Below are positions 6,749 to 15,443 of a stretch of DNA of 37,738 bases, piece by piece; position 1 is the stretch's first letter; every line of letters begins with the position of its first letter. Origin of the DNA: an uncultured Gammaproteobacteria bacterium (GTDB lineage Bacteria > Pseudomonadota > Gammaproteobacteria > CAKMZV01). The stretch is from assembly GCA_929200535.1 (NCBI GenBank), contig CAKMZV010000002.1:79156-116893 (forward strand). Direction: 5' to 3'. The position numbers and the translations under genes were made by a program. The notes below the pieces were generated by a model. It was not told the origin of the DNA and did no database searches. It was given only the letters and a program-made list of their open reading frames with translations.

Positions 6749-8020
6749 ATGAGAATTAAAAATAGTTTGTTGTATGCATTATTAGTCTCGCTTTTTTCCT
6801 TGCCAATGCACTCGTTTTCAAAAGAGGTGTTGGTAGAGGGTATTGCGGCTGTGGTAAATGGTAGACCAATTTTATTGAGTGAATTTGAGCAGGCTTGGAA
6901 GATACGCTTAGAGGGTTTAAAGGGAAAAGTGTCGAATGAAGAAATTTTGCGTAAAAATTTAATTAATCGTATGGTAATGCTTAAATTGCAAGAAGAAAGT
7001 GCAGAGAATAATGGCATTCGAGTGAATGAAAGAGAGCTAAACGCAAGTATTGATTTAATCGCAAGAAATAATAAACTTTCTTTAAAAGAGTTTTATCTGC
7101 AGGTAGAAAAGCAAGGGCTGAGTATTTCGAGCTTTAGGGAGAATATTCGTCAGCAAGTCATCGCACAACGTTTGCAAAATCAGCTATTTGGTAATCGTGT
7201 TCGCATTACTAAGACTGAAATAGATGAGGTACTAAAGAGAGAGAAGCAAATTAATGACCCTTTTGAATATCAGATTAAAAATTTATTAGTGAGACCAGAG
7301 AAAAACATTCAGCAAAGCTGGGATCAAGCACATAAAAAAATTCTTCAAATTCGTGCAAGTGTTATAGAAGGCCAATCTTTTAATGAGGCGTTAGCTTTAT
7401 ATTCCAATTCTAACGAGGCGTTCAATGATGTCAATTTGCCTTGGCTAGATGCTTCCTCTATGCCCGATGCTTTTCATAAAGCGGTAGCAAAATTAGAAAA
7501 ATTACAACTTAGTGAGCCCATTAAAACTGGGCGTGGGTATTTTTTATTGCAGTTGGTTAATAAGCAGTATAAGCAAAAGGTGCAATCTTTTCGCTATCGA
7601 CTTGAGCGTATATTACTTGCTTTGGGCTCTTATGATGAGTTAGCGGCAATAAAGGCAGAGCAAGAAATACACGCTCATTTGCAGAATAAACCCAACTCTT
7701 TTGCCGAATTAGCAAAAATATTTTCTAAAGATAATTATGCCAATAGTGGTGGGAAAACGGATTGGCTAAAAGTCGGTGAAATTCAGCCTTTATTGGCAGC
7801 ACAATTAAATGCCCAGTCTGTGAGTAAAACATTGCATAAAGTTTTATTGCCCCAAGGGTGGTTGCTTTATCGCATTGTCGATAAAGAGAGTTATGATGCT
7901 TCTGAAGAGTCAATCCGACAAAATGTTCGACAGCGTTTAACTTACCTTAAAGTGCAGGAAGAATATGAGGATTTTTTACGTAATTTAAGGGCTCGTTCGG
8001 CAGTACAAATTAATATATAA
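6749..8020 (+). CDS. surA: Periplasmic chaperone / peptidyl-prolyl isomerase SurA
   Basis: SurA escorts unfolded outer-membrane proteins across the periplasm to the Bam machinery. The 423-residue product begins with a signal peptide (basic MRIKNS, hydrophobic stretch to about residue 24). Next is the SurA N-terminal domain (VEGIAAVVNGRPILLSEFE), then two parvulin-like domains, roughly 175-275 and 285-385, the second with the GGKTDWLKVGE pattern, and the C-terminal helix that packs on the N-domain. Length and order match E. coli SurA. It heads surA-pdxA-rsmA-apaH, but lptD, usual upstream neighbour in E. coli, is replaced by divergent mvk. No strong ribosome-binding motif precedes the ATG. Confidence 0.93.
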   Translation: MRIKNSLLYALLVSLFSLPMHSFSKEVLVEGIAAVVNGRPILLSEFEQAWKIRLEGLKGKVSNEEILRKNLINRMVMLKLQEESAENNGIRVNERELNASIDLIARNNKLSLKEFYLQVEKQGLSISSFRENIRQQVIAQRLQNQLFGNRVRITKTEIDEVLKREKQINDPFEYQIKNLLVRPEKNIQQSWDQAHKKILQIRASVIEGQSFNEALALYSNSNEAFNDVNLPWLDASSMPDAFHKAVAKLEKLQLSEPIKTGRGYFLLQLVNKQYKQKVQSFRYRLERILLALGSYDELAAIKAEQEIHAHLQNKPNSFAELAKIFSKDNYANSGGKTDWLKVGEIQPLLAAQLNAQSVSKTLHKVLLPQGWLLYRIVDKESYDASEESIRQNVRQRLTYLKVQEEYEDFLRNLRARSAVQINI

Positions 8021-8045
8021 ACAAGGACAAGAGCATAAATTTTTT

Positions 8046-9101
8046 ATGTTTAATCGGCGTGTTGCGGTTTGTGCGGGTGAACCTGCTGGAGTGGGGGTTG
8101 AATTGTGTCTATGTTTATCAACACATCAGCAAAAATTTCCGCAGATTGATCTTGTTATACTATGCGATATTGCCTTGCTTGAGCAGCGTGCAGAAGAGTT
8201 GGGCGTTTCGGTTACCATCATTCCTGTTGATCAGCAGGTACTTTCCAACAAGGAACATTTTTCTGCCCTTGCCGAGGAAGCAAAAGCTCAGGGCAATTTA
8301 TTAGTTTATCCGCTTCCTCTTGCAAAGCCCTCTGTAATGGGGAAATTGGAGGAAGAAAATGCACCCTATGTATTAGATATTTTATCAACCGCTCATCGGC
8401 TATGTGTGGATCATTTGGTGGATGCTTTACTAACCTTGCCAGTACATAAGGGAATTATTAACCGCTATTTAAAAAACGCCTCAGCACAGGAGCACTTTAG
8501 CGGGCATACGGAATTTTTTCAAAAAGCCAGTCATTGTGATGAGGTCGTGATGGTATTAGCTTGTGAGAAAATATGTGTTGCCTTGGCGACCACTCATATT
8601 CCCTTAGCACAAGTAACTCAACATATAACTGCCAATTCTTTAGAAAAAAAATTAACTATTATCAATAAACAGCTTGGACGTTATGGCTTTGGTAGCGATA
8701 AATCGGGGGAGTTTCCAAGAGTGGCAGTGTTGGGTTTAAATCCGCATGCTGGTGAGGGGGGGTATATTGGTGAAGAGGAGCAACAAATTATTCAGCCTTT
8801 GGTAAATAAATTGCAACAACAGGAGGGCTGGGTAATCAGTGGCGTGTTCTCTGCAGATACTGCCTTTATCGCCGAAAATCTACCTAAGTTTGATTGTTTT
8901 TTCGGAATGTATCATGATCAAGTCTTGCCAATTATCAAGCATCTTGGCTTTCATAAAACTACCAATATTACGTTGGGTTTACCTTACCCACGGGTTTCTG
9001 TCGATCACGGTACTGCCTTAGATATTGTTGGCACGGATAAGGTAAATAATGGTAGTTTGTTATATAGCTTGCAGGTATTAAATAGATTACTGAGCGAATG
9101 A
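8046..9101 (+). CDS. pdxA: 4-hydroxythreonine-4-phosphate dehydrogenase PdxA
   Basis: PdxA oxidises 4-phosphohydroxy-threonine in pyridoxal 5'-phosphate synthesis; the product condenses with deoxyxylulose phosphate through PdxJ. The 351-residue protein has the family GEPAGVG start (11-17) and the three metal-binding His: H184 (ATTHIPL), H234 (LNPHAGEGG) and H290 (MYHDQ), followed by VSVDHGTALDI. It is slightly longer than the E. coli enzyme, with an insertion around 65-105. Its TGA overlaps the rsmA ATG in an ATGA junction, suggesting translational coupling. The pathway needs deoxyxylulose phosphate, so DXS probably exists even though isoprenoids here involve mevalonate. Confidence 0.95.
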   Translation: MFNRRVAVCAGEPAGVGVELCLCLSTHQQKFPQIDLVILCDIALLEQRAEELGVSVTIIPVDQQVLSNKEHFSALAEEAKAQGNLLVYPLPLAKPSVMGKLEEENAPYVLDILSTAHRLCVDHLVDALLTLPVHKGIINRYLKNASAQEHFSGHTEFFQKASHCDEVVMVLACEKICVALATTHIPLAQVTQHITANSLEKKLTIINKQLGRYGFGSDKSGEFPRVAVLGLNPHAGEGGYIGEEEQQIIQPLVNKLQQQEGWVISGVFSADTAFIAENLPKFDCFFGMYHDQVLPIIKHLGFHKTTNITLGLPYPRVSVDHGTALDIVGTDKVNNGSLLYSLQVLNRLLSE

Positions 9102-9874
9102 AGGCAAAGAAGCATTTTTCACAAAATTTTTTACAAGATGATGAGATTATCCAGCGTATTGTGCAGGTGATGGCAGTGCAAAAAAATGATAGATTGCTTG
9201 AGGTGGGACCCGGCAAAGGAGCATTAACGCACAAATTATCACTTCAATGTGAGCAACTTATCGCCTTAGAAATCGATCAACAGTTGGTAACATTTTTAAC
9301 TCAGCAATTTGCAACAATAAAGCACGTCCATATTGAACATCAAGATGCCTTGAGTTTTGCTTATAATCAGCAAAAACCTTTCCGCTTGGTGAGCAATTTG
9401 CCGTATCATTTATCTACTGCGTTAATCAGAAGATTTATTAGTGCAAGAGAAAATATTGTTGATATGCACTTGATGATGCAAAAAGAAGTTGCCGATCGTT
9501 TATTATGTTGTTATGGTAAATCGCGCGGTTGGCTTTCGGTGATAATTGAATTATTGTGTGATGCAGAACATTTGTTTGATGTGCCAGCAGAAAGTTTTTA
9601 TCCTGTCCCAAAAGTGAAATCTTCGGTTATTCGATTGGCGTGGAAAAAGGATCAGAATTTTTCGGTTGCGTGGTTAGCATCGTTTGAGAAAATGTTAATG
9701 CAGGCGTTCGGGCACAAGAGAAAAACTTTGTTAAATAATTTTTCCCATTCAAGTTGGACGTTAAAAAAAGAGGATTGGCAAAAAATGAATATTGATTATT
9801 CACAACGCGCAGAGCAATTATCGCTTGAGGATTATCTGATTTTGCATAATAATTTGGTATCAACTCACCCTTAA
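9098..9874 (+). CDS. rsmA: 16S rRNA dimethyladenosine transferase RsmA (KsgA)
   Basis: RsmA dimethylates the two adjacent adenosines in helix 45 of 16S rRNA (A1518/A1519 in E. coli) late in 30S assembly. The 258-residue sequence shows the KHFSQNFL start (5-12), the SAM loop LEVGPGKGALT (34-44), the acidic LEIDQQL region (57-63), and the N6-adenine methylase motif NLPYHLS (100-106). The C-terminal part with FYPVPKVKSSVIRL is typical. It overlaps pdxA by 4 bases and is 12 bases from apaH. The apaG gene usually found between rsmA and apaH in enterics is missing. Confidence 0.96.
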   Translation: MKAKKHFSQNFLQDDEIIQRIVQVMAVQKNDRLLEVGPGKGALTHKLSLQCEQLIALEIDQQLVTFLTQQFATIKHVHIEHQDALSFAYNQQKPFRLVSNLPYHLSTALIRRFISARENIVDMHLMMQKEVADRLLCCYGKSRGWLSVIIELLCDAEHLFDVPAESFYPVPKVKSSVIRLAWKKDQNFSVAWLASFEKMLMQAFGHKRKTLLNNFSHSSWTLKKEDWQKMNIDYSQRAEQLSLEDYLILHNNLVSTHP

Positions 9875-9886
9875 CCGCAAACAGCG

Positions 9887-10744
9887 ATGGCAACTTTTGT
9901 AATTGGCGATATTCACGGCAAATATAAACAACTCAAAGAACTATTGCAGTTGATTGCCTTTGATCAACAACAAGACACTCTTTGGTGTACTGGTGATTTG
10001 GTTAATCGTGGTAAAAAATCATTAGAGGTTTTGCAGTTTTGTGAGGCCTTAGGGGACCGCTTTGTGACGGTACTTGGTAATCATGATGTTTTTCTATTGG
10101 CTCTATATCACGGTTATTCAAGTGATAAAAAGCCCAGCAAATGCTTGCAGAAAATTTTAGATTCTGCAGATGTTGATCGCTTAATGAAATGGCTACAAGC
10201 AAAGCCCTTTTTACATTATCAAGAATCCTTGCAAGCTGTTTTAGTACATGCTGGTTTGCCACCATTAAGTAGTTTAGAGGAGAGCCTGCAAGGGAATCAA
10301 CAATTACAAGGTTTTTTCCAATCGGCAGATAAAGAGGAGCAATTAAAGGATTTTCTATGTCATCATCTAATGGGAAATGAACCGCGCTATATCAACGACG
10401 CTGAAACAAATTACGATCGCTATCGTTATTTTATCAATTGCTTTACCAGAATGCGCTATTGTGATTTGAAAGGAGCACCGCGTTATGGCTATAAAGGCAC
10501 TCCACAACACGCCCCCCAAAAACGCACGCCATGGTACGCCCTCCCGCAACACCCCGTTATTTCAAAGCAACGAGTATTATTCGGACACTGGGCAACCTTA
10601 GCGACTTACCGCATTAACGTACCAAAGGTTCACCATCTTGATACAGGTTGTGCTTGGGGTGGGCATTTAACCGCCTTATGCTTAGATGGTTGTACGCGAC
10701 GTGGCTACGCCATAGATCAAAGATTTGCAGTGAGTTGTTGTTAA
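9887..10744 (+). CDS. apaH: Bis(5'-nucleosyl)-tetraphosphatase, symmetrical (ApaH)
   Basis: ApaH hydrolyses diadenosine tetraphosphate to two ADP and can remove Np4-type caps from RNA. The 285 residues carry the metallophosphatase signature set: GDIHG (7-11), GDLVNRG (36-42), GNHD (64-67), VHAGLPP and FGHWA. Length is normal. It is fourth in the surA operon, as in many gammaproteobacteria, with a 12-base gap to rsmA. The stretch GYKGTPQHAPQKRTP in the second half looks like a lineage-specific insertion. Confidence 0.94.
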   Translation: MATFVIGDIHGKYKQLKELLQLIAFDQQQDTLWCTGDLVNRGKKSLEVLQFCEALGDRFVTVLGNHDVFLLALYHGYSSDKKPSKCLQKILDSADVDRLMKWLQAKPFLHYQESLQAVLVHAGLPPLSSLEESLQGNQQLQGFFQSADKEEQLKDFLCHHLMGNEPRYINDAETNYDRYRYFINCFTRMRYCDLKGAPRYGYKGTPQHAPQKRTPWYALPQHPVISKQRVLFGHWATLATYRINVPKVHHLDTGCAWGGHLTALCLDGCTRRGYAIDQRFAVSCC

Positions 10745-10759
10745 TAATCTACGATCATA

Positions 10760-11503
10760 GTGTCTAATAATTCGATAAAATCAAATTCACAGCGATTTCT
10801 TAGTATCGATTTATTGCGTGGCTTTGCCGTTTTATTGATGATTGTTTTCCATTTTTTCTATGATTACGCCTATTTTGGCTATTGGGATGTTAATCTAAAT
10901 AAGGAATTGGAGTGGGTGGTGTTTCGTTATATTATTGTGAGTTTATTTTTATTTACGGTAGGCATTAGTTTAAATTTAAGCCATCGTAAAAAAATTGCAT
11001 TACGTTCGGTTATCAGGCGTACCATAATACTCGGTGGAGCAAGCATTATTATTTCCGTAGTGAGTTATTTAATCTTTCCTCAAAAGTGGATTTATTTTGG
11101 CATAATCCATTTTATTCTTGTGGCGTCATTACTTGGCTTAGCATTACGTCAATATCCAATGTTGTGTTTATTGCTTGCAGTCGTTATTGTTGTGGGATAT
11201 GCCGAAGGCTATGTTGGCACAAATGCTTTATATCAAGCTCTTGAGCCAACTTTACATTTGCCAAAGGATACGGAGGATTTGGTACGTTTTTTCCCCTGGT
11301 TTAGTGTGGTTTTGTTGGGGATGTATTTTTCTTATTATCGGTTTTATGATTTAAGCCAAACGGGGTATGAAGATAGGCTTAGTAATTCGTCGAGTCGAAT
11401 TATTAAGGGGCTGGTTTTTATGGGAAAAAATGCCTTGCTTATTTATTTGATTCATCAGCCAATTTTATTCGGCGGATTTCTGCTTGTTCAGCAAGTTTTT
11501 TAG
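10760..11503 (+). CDS. DUF1624 / HGSNAT-like multi-pass membrane protein
   Basis: The 247-residue protein has about seven hydrophobic spans and begins with SIDLLRGFAVLLMIVFHFFYD, residues that match the DUF1624 (heparan-alpha-glucosaminide N-acetyltransferase catalytic domain-like) family, membrane proteins related to acyltransferases. Substrate unknown. The start is GTG at 10760, 15 bases after apaH; no ATG lies closer to the conserved N-terminus. It may be a last member of the surA operon. Its 3' end overlaps the convergent phosphotransferase gene by 65 bp; the reading frame through the overlap encodes the final hydrophobic segment (LIYLIHQPILFGG), so the end is probably real. Confidence 0.75.
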   Translation: MSNNSIKSNSQRFLSIDLLRGFAVLLMIVFHFFYDYAYFGYWDVNLNKELEWVVFRYIIVSLFLFTVGISLNLSHRKKIALRSVIRRTIILGGASIIISVVSYLIFPQKWIYFGIIHFILVASLLGLALRQYPMLCLLLAVVIVVGYAEGYVGTNALYQALEPTLHLPKDTEDLVRFFPWFSVVLLGMYFSYYRFYDLSQTGYEDRLSNSSSRIIKGLVFMGKNALLIYLIHQPILFGGFLLVQQVF

Positions 11504-12530
11504 CGAGGTTACTTAATGCCGAAAATTCTAAGTATTTTTCTAAGGCAGAAATAAAGTGGTCAAGGGTTAGAGGGAGGTGGTCTAAGTAATGGGGCTTATT
11601 GTAGGATAAGGCAAGGCGAGAAAATATTCCCAGAACTTTAAAGTGTCTTTGTATGCCAGAGAAATGAAAATCTTTTTGAAATCTCTCCCAGTCGGGTAAT
11701 TGATTGATTTTTCCTTGTAAATTTTTCCAGTAGTCGTGTAATAGCCTCGTTTGTTCTTGGGGGCTTAATTTCCAGTAGCAATCTTTGATAAGTGATACCG
11801 CATCGTAGGTAATTGCTCCATTTAGGGCATCTTGAAAATCTAATACTCCGAGCGAGTATGTGCTGATGGTGAGTGCATTTTCGGTAGCTGGAACAAGCAT
11901 TAAATTGCGACAATGATAATCCCGATGTACAATCACTTGCGGTTGATTTAACATATTATCAATTAGCTGCTTTTCACATTCGGCAATAGTGCTTTGTTCT
12001 GAGGGCGTGAGGGAATAATCACAAAAGGCTTCGACAAACCAGGGGATAAATAAATCCATCTCTTGTTGGAGTTGTTTGTCATCATAATGGGGCAATTCGG
12101 TATGAGCTCCTTTCTCTTGTAGCCCAACTAAGGCTTTAAGTGCCAGCTCAATATAATCTTGAGGTTGGTAGGTGCTATTTTCTTGGTAGGCAGTAGAGAA
12201 TAAGTATTCACCAAAATTTTCGATAAGGGCAAAGCCTTGTTTCATATCTTCGGCAATAATAGTAGGCACTTTCCAACAAGGGTTCTTTTTTAGAATATGT
12301 TGTGTTTTAATAAATATCGATAAGTCTTCTTTTTCTGGTGGGCAATCCATTAAGAGATAGGGAGGCGTTATTTGAGCGTTTTTTGGGTTATGTAAGTGCC
12401 AGTAACGACGAAAGCTTGCATCAGCAATTGGCGAGTGCAGACAATAAGAGTAACCAAGCTCCTCTAACCATTTTTTTGCGAGTACCGCACGTTGGTCATT
12501 GGGTTCAATTTTAGATTGTAATTTGCCCAT
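11439..12530 (-). CDS. amgK: AmgK-like sugar kinase (aminoglycoside phosphotransferase fold)
   Basis: This belongs to the APH/choline kinase fold and resembles AmgK, the anomeric MurNAc/GlcNAc kinase of peptidoglycan recycling that feeds MurU. Seen: ADASFRRYWHL (36-46) and LLMDCPPEKED (59-69), both characteristic of this subgroup; the catalytic HRDYHCRN (202-209); and the metal-binding DFQDA (231-235). Length 363 is slightly above the usual 330-345 because of the C-terminal tail, the part overlapping the convergent DUF1624 gene. murU is not adjacent. It follows apbE by 14 bases on the same strand. A different small-molecule kinase role is possible. Confidence 0.75.
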   Translation of the reverse strand: MGKLQSKIEPNDQRAVLAKKWLEELGYSYCLHSPIADASFRRYWHLHNPKNAQITPPYLLMDCPPEKEDLSIFIKTQHILKKNPCWKVPTIIAEDMKQGFALIENFGEYLFSTAYQENSTYQPQDYIELALKALVGLQEKGAHTELPHYDDKQLQQEMDLFIPWFVEAFCDYSLTPSEQSTIAECEKQLIDNMLNQPQVIVHRDYHCRNLMLVPATENALTISTYSLGVLDFQDALNGAITYDAVSLIKDCYWKLSPQEQTRLLHDYWKNLQGKINQLPDWERFQKDFHFSGIQRHFKVLGIFSRLALSYNKPHYLDHLPLTLDHFISALEKYLEFSALSNLAKKLAEQAEIRRIKLADESNK

Positions 12531-12544
12531 TAAGAGTTATTGAA

Positions 12545-13534
12545 TTAAGGTTGAAAGATGCCTGAATAATGTTTTTTTAGGGTGCTGGGGTCTCCCATTT
12601 GACCACTTACCAGTAAGGTTGATAGTGAATATTTTTTACTAATTTCAAGGCTACGTTTGATGGGTAGCACCATAAAAGCCGTTGCATAGGCATCAGCAAG
12701 CGCGGTTGAAGAGGAGATAACGCTACTGGCAATAATGTTATGAGTAATTGGTTTGGCGGTTGATGGGTCGATGGTATGGGAAATGGTTTTACCATTGTAT
12801 TGTTTGAAATTTCGATAAGAGCCAGAGGAGGCAATCGCTTGATTTTTAAGTTCGATAGTTTGCATAATAATACGTTGCACAGGATTGGGCTGTTCAATGG
12901 CAACTTTCCAAAATTGTTGTTTTTTATTTTTGCCTTTGGTGCGGATTTCTCCACCTATTTCTATTAAATAACGATTGATTTGTGCACTCTGTAGAATTTC
13001 AGCAATTTTATCTACAGCATAGCCTTTAGCAATGGCTGAAAGGTCAATATATATTGGCTTTTTTTTGTAAAGTTGGTTTTTTTTCAGGATGATATTGGTA
13101 TAACCAATTTCGTACTTTTTTGGTTGTTGTTTTTCATTATCTGCTCCAAACCCCCAATAATTGACCGCCTTGCCCACGGTAATATCAAAAGCCCCATCGG
13201 TTTGTTTGCTAACTGTAATTGAGAGCTTGATAATTTCTTCTAATTGGGGCGAGATGGGTAACCATTTGTTAATGGGTGATTGATTAAGTGTCGAGATTTC
13301 CGAGTCGTTAATATAGGTAGATGCTACCTGATTAAATTGTTGTAAATAATCTTCGATAATTTTCTGTTGGATTAAGGGAGAACCAATGTATTTAACCATC
13401 CAAGTGGTGCCCATTGTTTTGCCTTGTAATATTTGCTCATTTTCTTCACTTGAGCAGGCAAATAAAAGTAGTGCTATTCCTCCGTAAAAAAGCTTTTTTT
13501 TATAGGCTACCTTATATAGTTGTAGATGGGGCAT
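12545..13534 (-). CDS. apbE: FAD:protein FMN transferase ApbE (lipoprotein)
   Basis: ApbE covalently attaches FMN to Thr/Ser of periplasmic or membrane proteins such as the NqrB/NqrC or RnfG/RnfD subunits, using FAD and Mg2+. The 329-residue product has a signal peptide ending in a lipobox LLFAC (lipidated Cys27), placing it on the periplasmic membrane face. Family motifs: GKTMGTTW (38-45), DGAFDITVG, DLSAIAKGYAVD, and SHTIDPSTAKP near the C-terminus. Its ATG overlaps the fdx stop (TAATG), so the two are probably coupled. No Nqr or Rnf genes are in the window to identify the target. Confidence 0.93.
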   Translation of the reverse strand: MPHLQLYKVAYKKKLFYGGIALLLFACSSEENEQILQGKTMGTTWMVKYIGSPLIQQKIIEDYLQQFNQVASTYINDSEISTLNQSPINKWLPISPQLEEIIKLSITVSKQTDGAFDITVGKAVNYWGFGADNEKQQPKKYEIGYTNIILKKNQLYKKKPIYIDLSAIAKGYAVDKIAEILQSAQINRYLIEIGGEIRTKGKNKKQQFWKVAIEQPNPVQRIIMQTIELKNQAIASSGSYRNFKQYNGKTISHTIDPSTAKPITHNIIASSVISSSTALADAYATAFMVLPIKRSLEISKKYSLSTLLVSGQMGDPSTLKKHYSGIFQP

Positions 13535-13854
13535 TATTGCTTTTCAGGCAAATGCACAATCAAACCGTCCAATTCATCAGTTACGCGGATTTGACAAGAG
13601 AGGCGACTATTGTCTTTACTTGGGCTAGCGGTTTCTTCTAACATTTCGCCTTCATATTCTCCAAGTTCACCCACTTTATCCATAAAGCGCTCTTCCACAT
13701 AAACATGGCACGTTGCACAAGCACAAGACCCTCCACACTCAGCAAGAATACCGGGGATACCATTATAAATAGCACCCTCCATAACAGTTTTTCCATTGGC
13801 AACTTCAATTTCATATTGTTCACCAGCCGTAGTTTGATAAATTATTTTAGCCAT
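13534..13854 (-). CDS. Adrenodoxin/putidaredoxin-type [2Fe-2S] ferredoxin
   Basis: A small 106-residue soluble electron carrier. Cluster ligands are C40, C46, C49 and C87, in AECGGSCACATCHVYV and SCQIR, the CX5CX2C...C pattern of vertebrate-type ferredoxins (adrenodoxin, putidaredoxin, FdVI). An extra Cys (C44) lies inside the loop. The ISC-type Fdx has the same motif, but no isc genes are nearby, so I give no symbol. It is followed with TAATG overlap by apbE, hinting at a shared redox function, and preceded by pcm. Partner reductase unknown. Confidence 0.9.
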   Translation of the reverse strand: MAKIIYQTTAGEQYEIEVANGKTVMEGAIYNGIPGILAECGGSCACATCHVYVEERFMDKVGELGEYEGEMLEETASPSKDNSRLSCQIRVTDELDGLIVHLPEKQ

Positions 13855-13898
13855 AAATTCAAAGTGTTTTTATTGTTTTATAAGGTTGATAAAGTAGC

Positions 13899-14582
13899 TT
13901 ATTGAATGCCCCCTAACATAGGTACAAATTTTACCTCACAAATGAGTTTTTCATCCCACTTGATGGCACCATCGGCCCCTTGTTTTTTTTGGTAAATCGC
14001 AAGAGCCTGTGTGTTTTCATATTCAATTGGAGCAATAAGCGTACCGTTGATAGCAAGTTGAGATTGTAAGTGAAGAGGAACTTCTGTACAACAAGCGGTA
14101 ATAATAATCGCCTGAAAAGGAGCGTGGCTATCTAAGCCTTGGTTGCCGTCACCGTGGAAATAATGGATATTTTTAATGCCGATTTTTTGGTGTTTTTTTT
14201 GTGCAGAAAGATGTAGGTGCTCAATTCTTTCGATAGTATAAACGTCTTCCCATAGTTGTGAAAGAACGGCGGATTGATAACCAGAGCCGGTGCCAATTTC
14301 TAAGATAGAATTAAAGCCATCGGTTTGATTTTTCATTATCGAATAAAGATGGGCAGTCATAATAGCTACGACAGAGGGCTGAGAAATGGTCTGAGAGAAT
14401 CCAATAGGTAGTGCATCATTATCATATGCTCGATGTTCTATTGCCTGATCGATAAATAAATGGCGTGGAACACAGAGCATTGCTTGTAATACTTTATTTT
14501 GCAACTCACCATCGACTTGGCAGGCGGATTCAATCGCTTTTTTAAAGCGTTGAACAAGCAGTTTGGGAATGTTTTTTTGCAT
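13899..14582 (-). CDS. pcm: Protein-L-isoaspartate O-methyltransferase
   Basis: Pcm repairs aged proteins by methylating isoaspartyl residues with SAM. The 227 residues include FSQTISQPSVVAIMT (62-76), the family's substrate-binding stretch, and the SAM loop LEIGTGSGYQSAVL. The acidic YTIERIEHL follows at the expected distance. It lies 6 bases after surE, the arrangement of many gammaproteobacteria (surE-pcm-nlpD-rpoS), but nlpD and rpoS are not next to it; fdx and apbE follow instead. Confidence 0.95.
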   Translation of the reverse strand: MQKNIPKLLVQRFKKAIESACQVDGELQNKVLQAMLCVPRHLFIDQAIEHRAYDNDALPIGFSQTISQPSVVAIMTAHLYSIMKNQTDGFNSILEIGTGSGYQSAVLSQLWEDVYTIERIEHLHLSAQKKHQKIGIKNIHYFHGDGNQGLDSHAPFQAIIITACCTEVPLHLQSQLAINGTLIAPIEYENTQALAIYQKKQGADGAIKWDEKLICEVKFVPMLGGIQ

Positions 14583-14588
14583 TAATGA

Positions 14589-15368
14589 TTAGCGTTTAAG
14601 CTGAGTCATCATTGCCAGAAAATGCGTTAGGTTCGGCAGGGCAGAATAATCTGTTAAATCCTCCCTAATGGGGGTAATGCTAACAAAACCTTTTTCCAAT
14701 GCTTCAAAATCTGTGCCAGAATGGTTGTCCTTGCATCTGCCAATATCTCCGACGAAGTAAACTGTTTGTCCATCATCATTAATTTCAGCAGTAATCGGAG
14801 AGGATTTTACTCGTGCACCAAGCCTGGTTATTTGCCATCCTTGAATTTGATTATGTGGCAAGGCAGGGATATTAACATTTAAAATGGCATTATCTTTGCG
14901 GTGTTGCATCGTCTTAATAATCTGTACAGCAATTTCAGCGGGTACAGTAAAGTCTAATTCTTTTTTACTACTATTGCTTTCACCACTATCTAAAGAAAAA
15001 GCAATTTTTGGACAATTAGTATGGCGCCCCTCAATCACAGCTGCCACGGTTCCTGAGTAAATAGTATCATCGCCCAAATTAGCACAATCATTAATTCCAG
15101 CACAAATCATATCAGGGGTGAAATCAAATAACCCTCCAAGAGCCAGATGGATGCAGTCGGCTGGAGTGCCATTTTTAACATACCAAAGACCCTCTTCAAC
15201 CTCAACCGGTAAAAGTGGATCGTTAACAGTTAGTAAACTACTACAAGCACTACGATTTCGATCAGGTGCAATTAAGGTTACTTGATAGCCAGCCTTTAGT
15301 AAATGGTTTCTTAGGGTGTTAATTCCCGGTGCTTGATAACCATCATCATTGGAAAGTAAAATATGCAT
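14589..15368 (-). CDS. surE: 5'/3'-nucleotidase SurE
   Basis: SurE is a metal-dependent nucleoside monophosphate phosphatase that also acts on short polyphosphate. The protein is 259 residues from the ATG at 15368, which gives the canonical N-terminus MHILLSNDDGYQAPGI with the metal-binding Asp pair. NGTPADC and SGTVAAVIEGR are also family motifs. The frame stays open to an ATG at 15470, but those 34 extra residues are hydrophobic, unlike SurE, and run into the control region of the divergent smr gene; I reject that start. Usual length is about 250. It is followed directly by pcm. Confidence 0.94.
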   Translation of the reverse strand: MHILLSNDDGYQAPGINTLRNHLLKAGYQVTLIAPDRNRSACSSLLTVNDPLLPVEVEEGLWYVKNGTPADCIHLALGGLFDFTPDMICAGINDCANLGDDTIYSGTVAAVIEGRHTNCPKIAFSLDSGESNSSKKELDFTVPAEIAVQIIKTMQHRKDNAILNVNIPALPHNQIQGWQITRLGARVKSSPITAEINDDGQTVYFVGDIGRCKDNHSGTDFEALEKGFVSITPIREDLTDYSALPNLTHFLAMMTQLKR

Positions 15369-15443
15369 TAGTAAAAAAGAAAAGGTGATAATAAAAAAAT
15401 ACCAAAGGCAATCTAAAAGATAATTTATAGTAAAATCAGTGGA

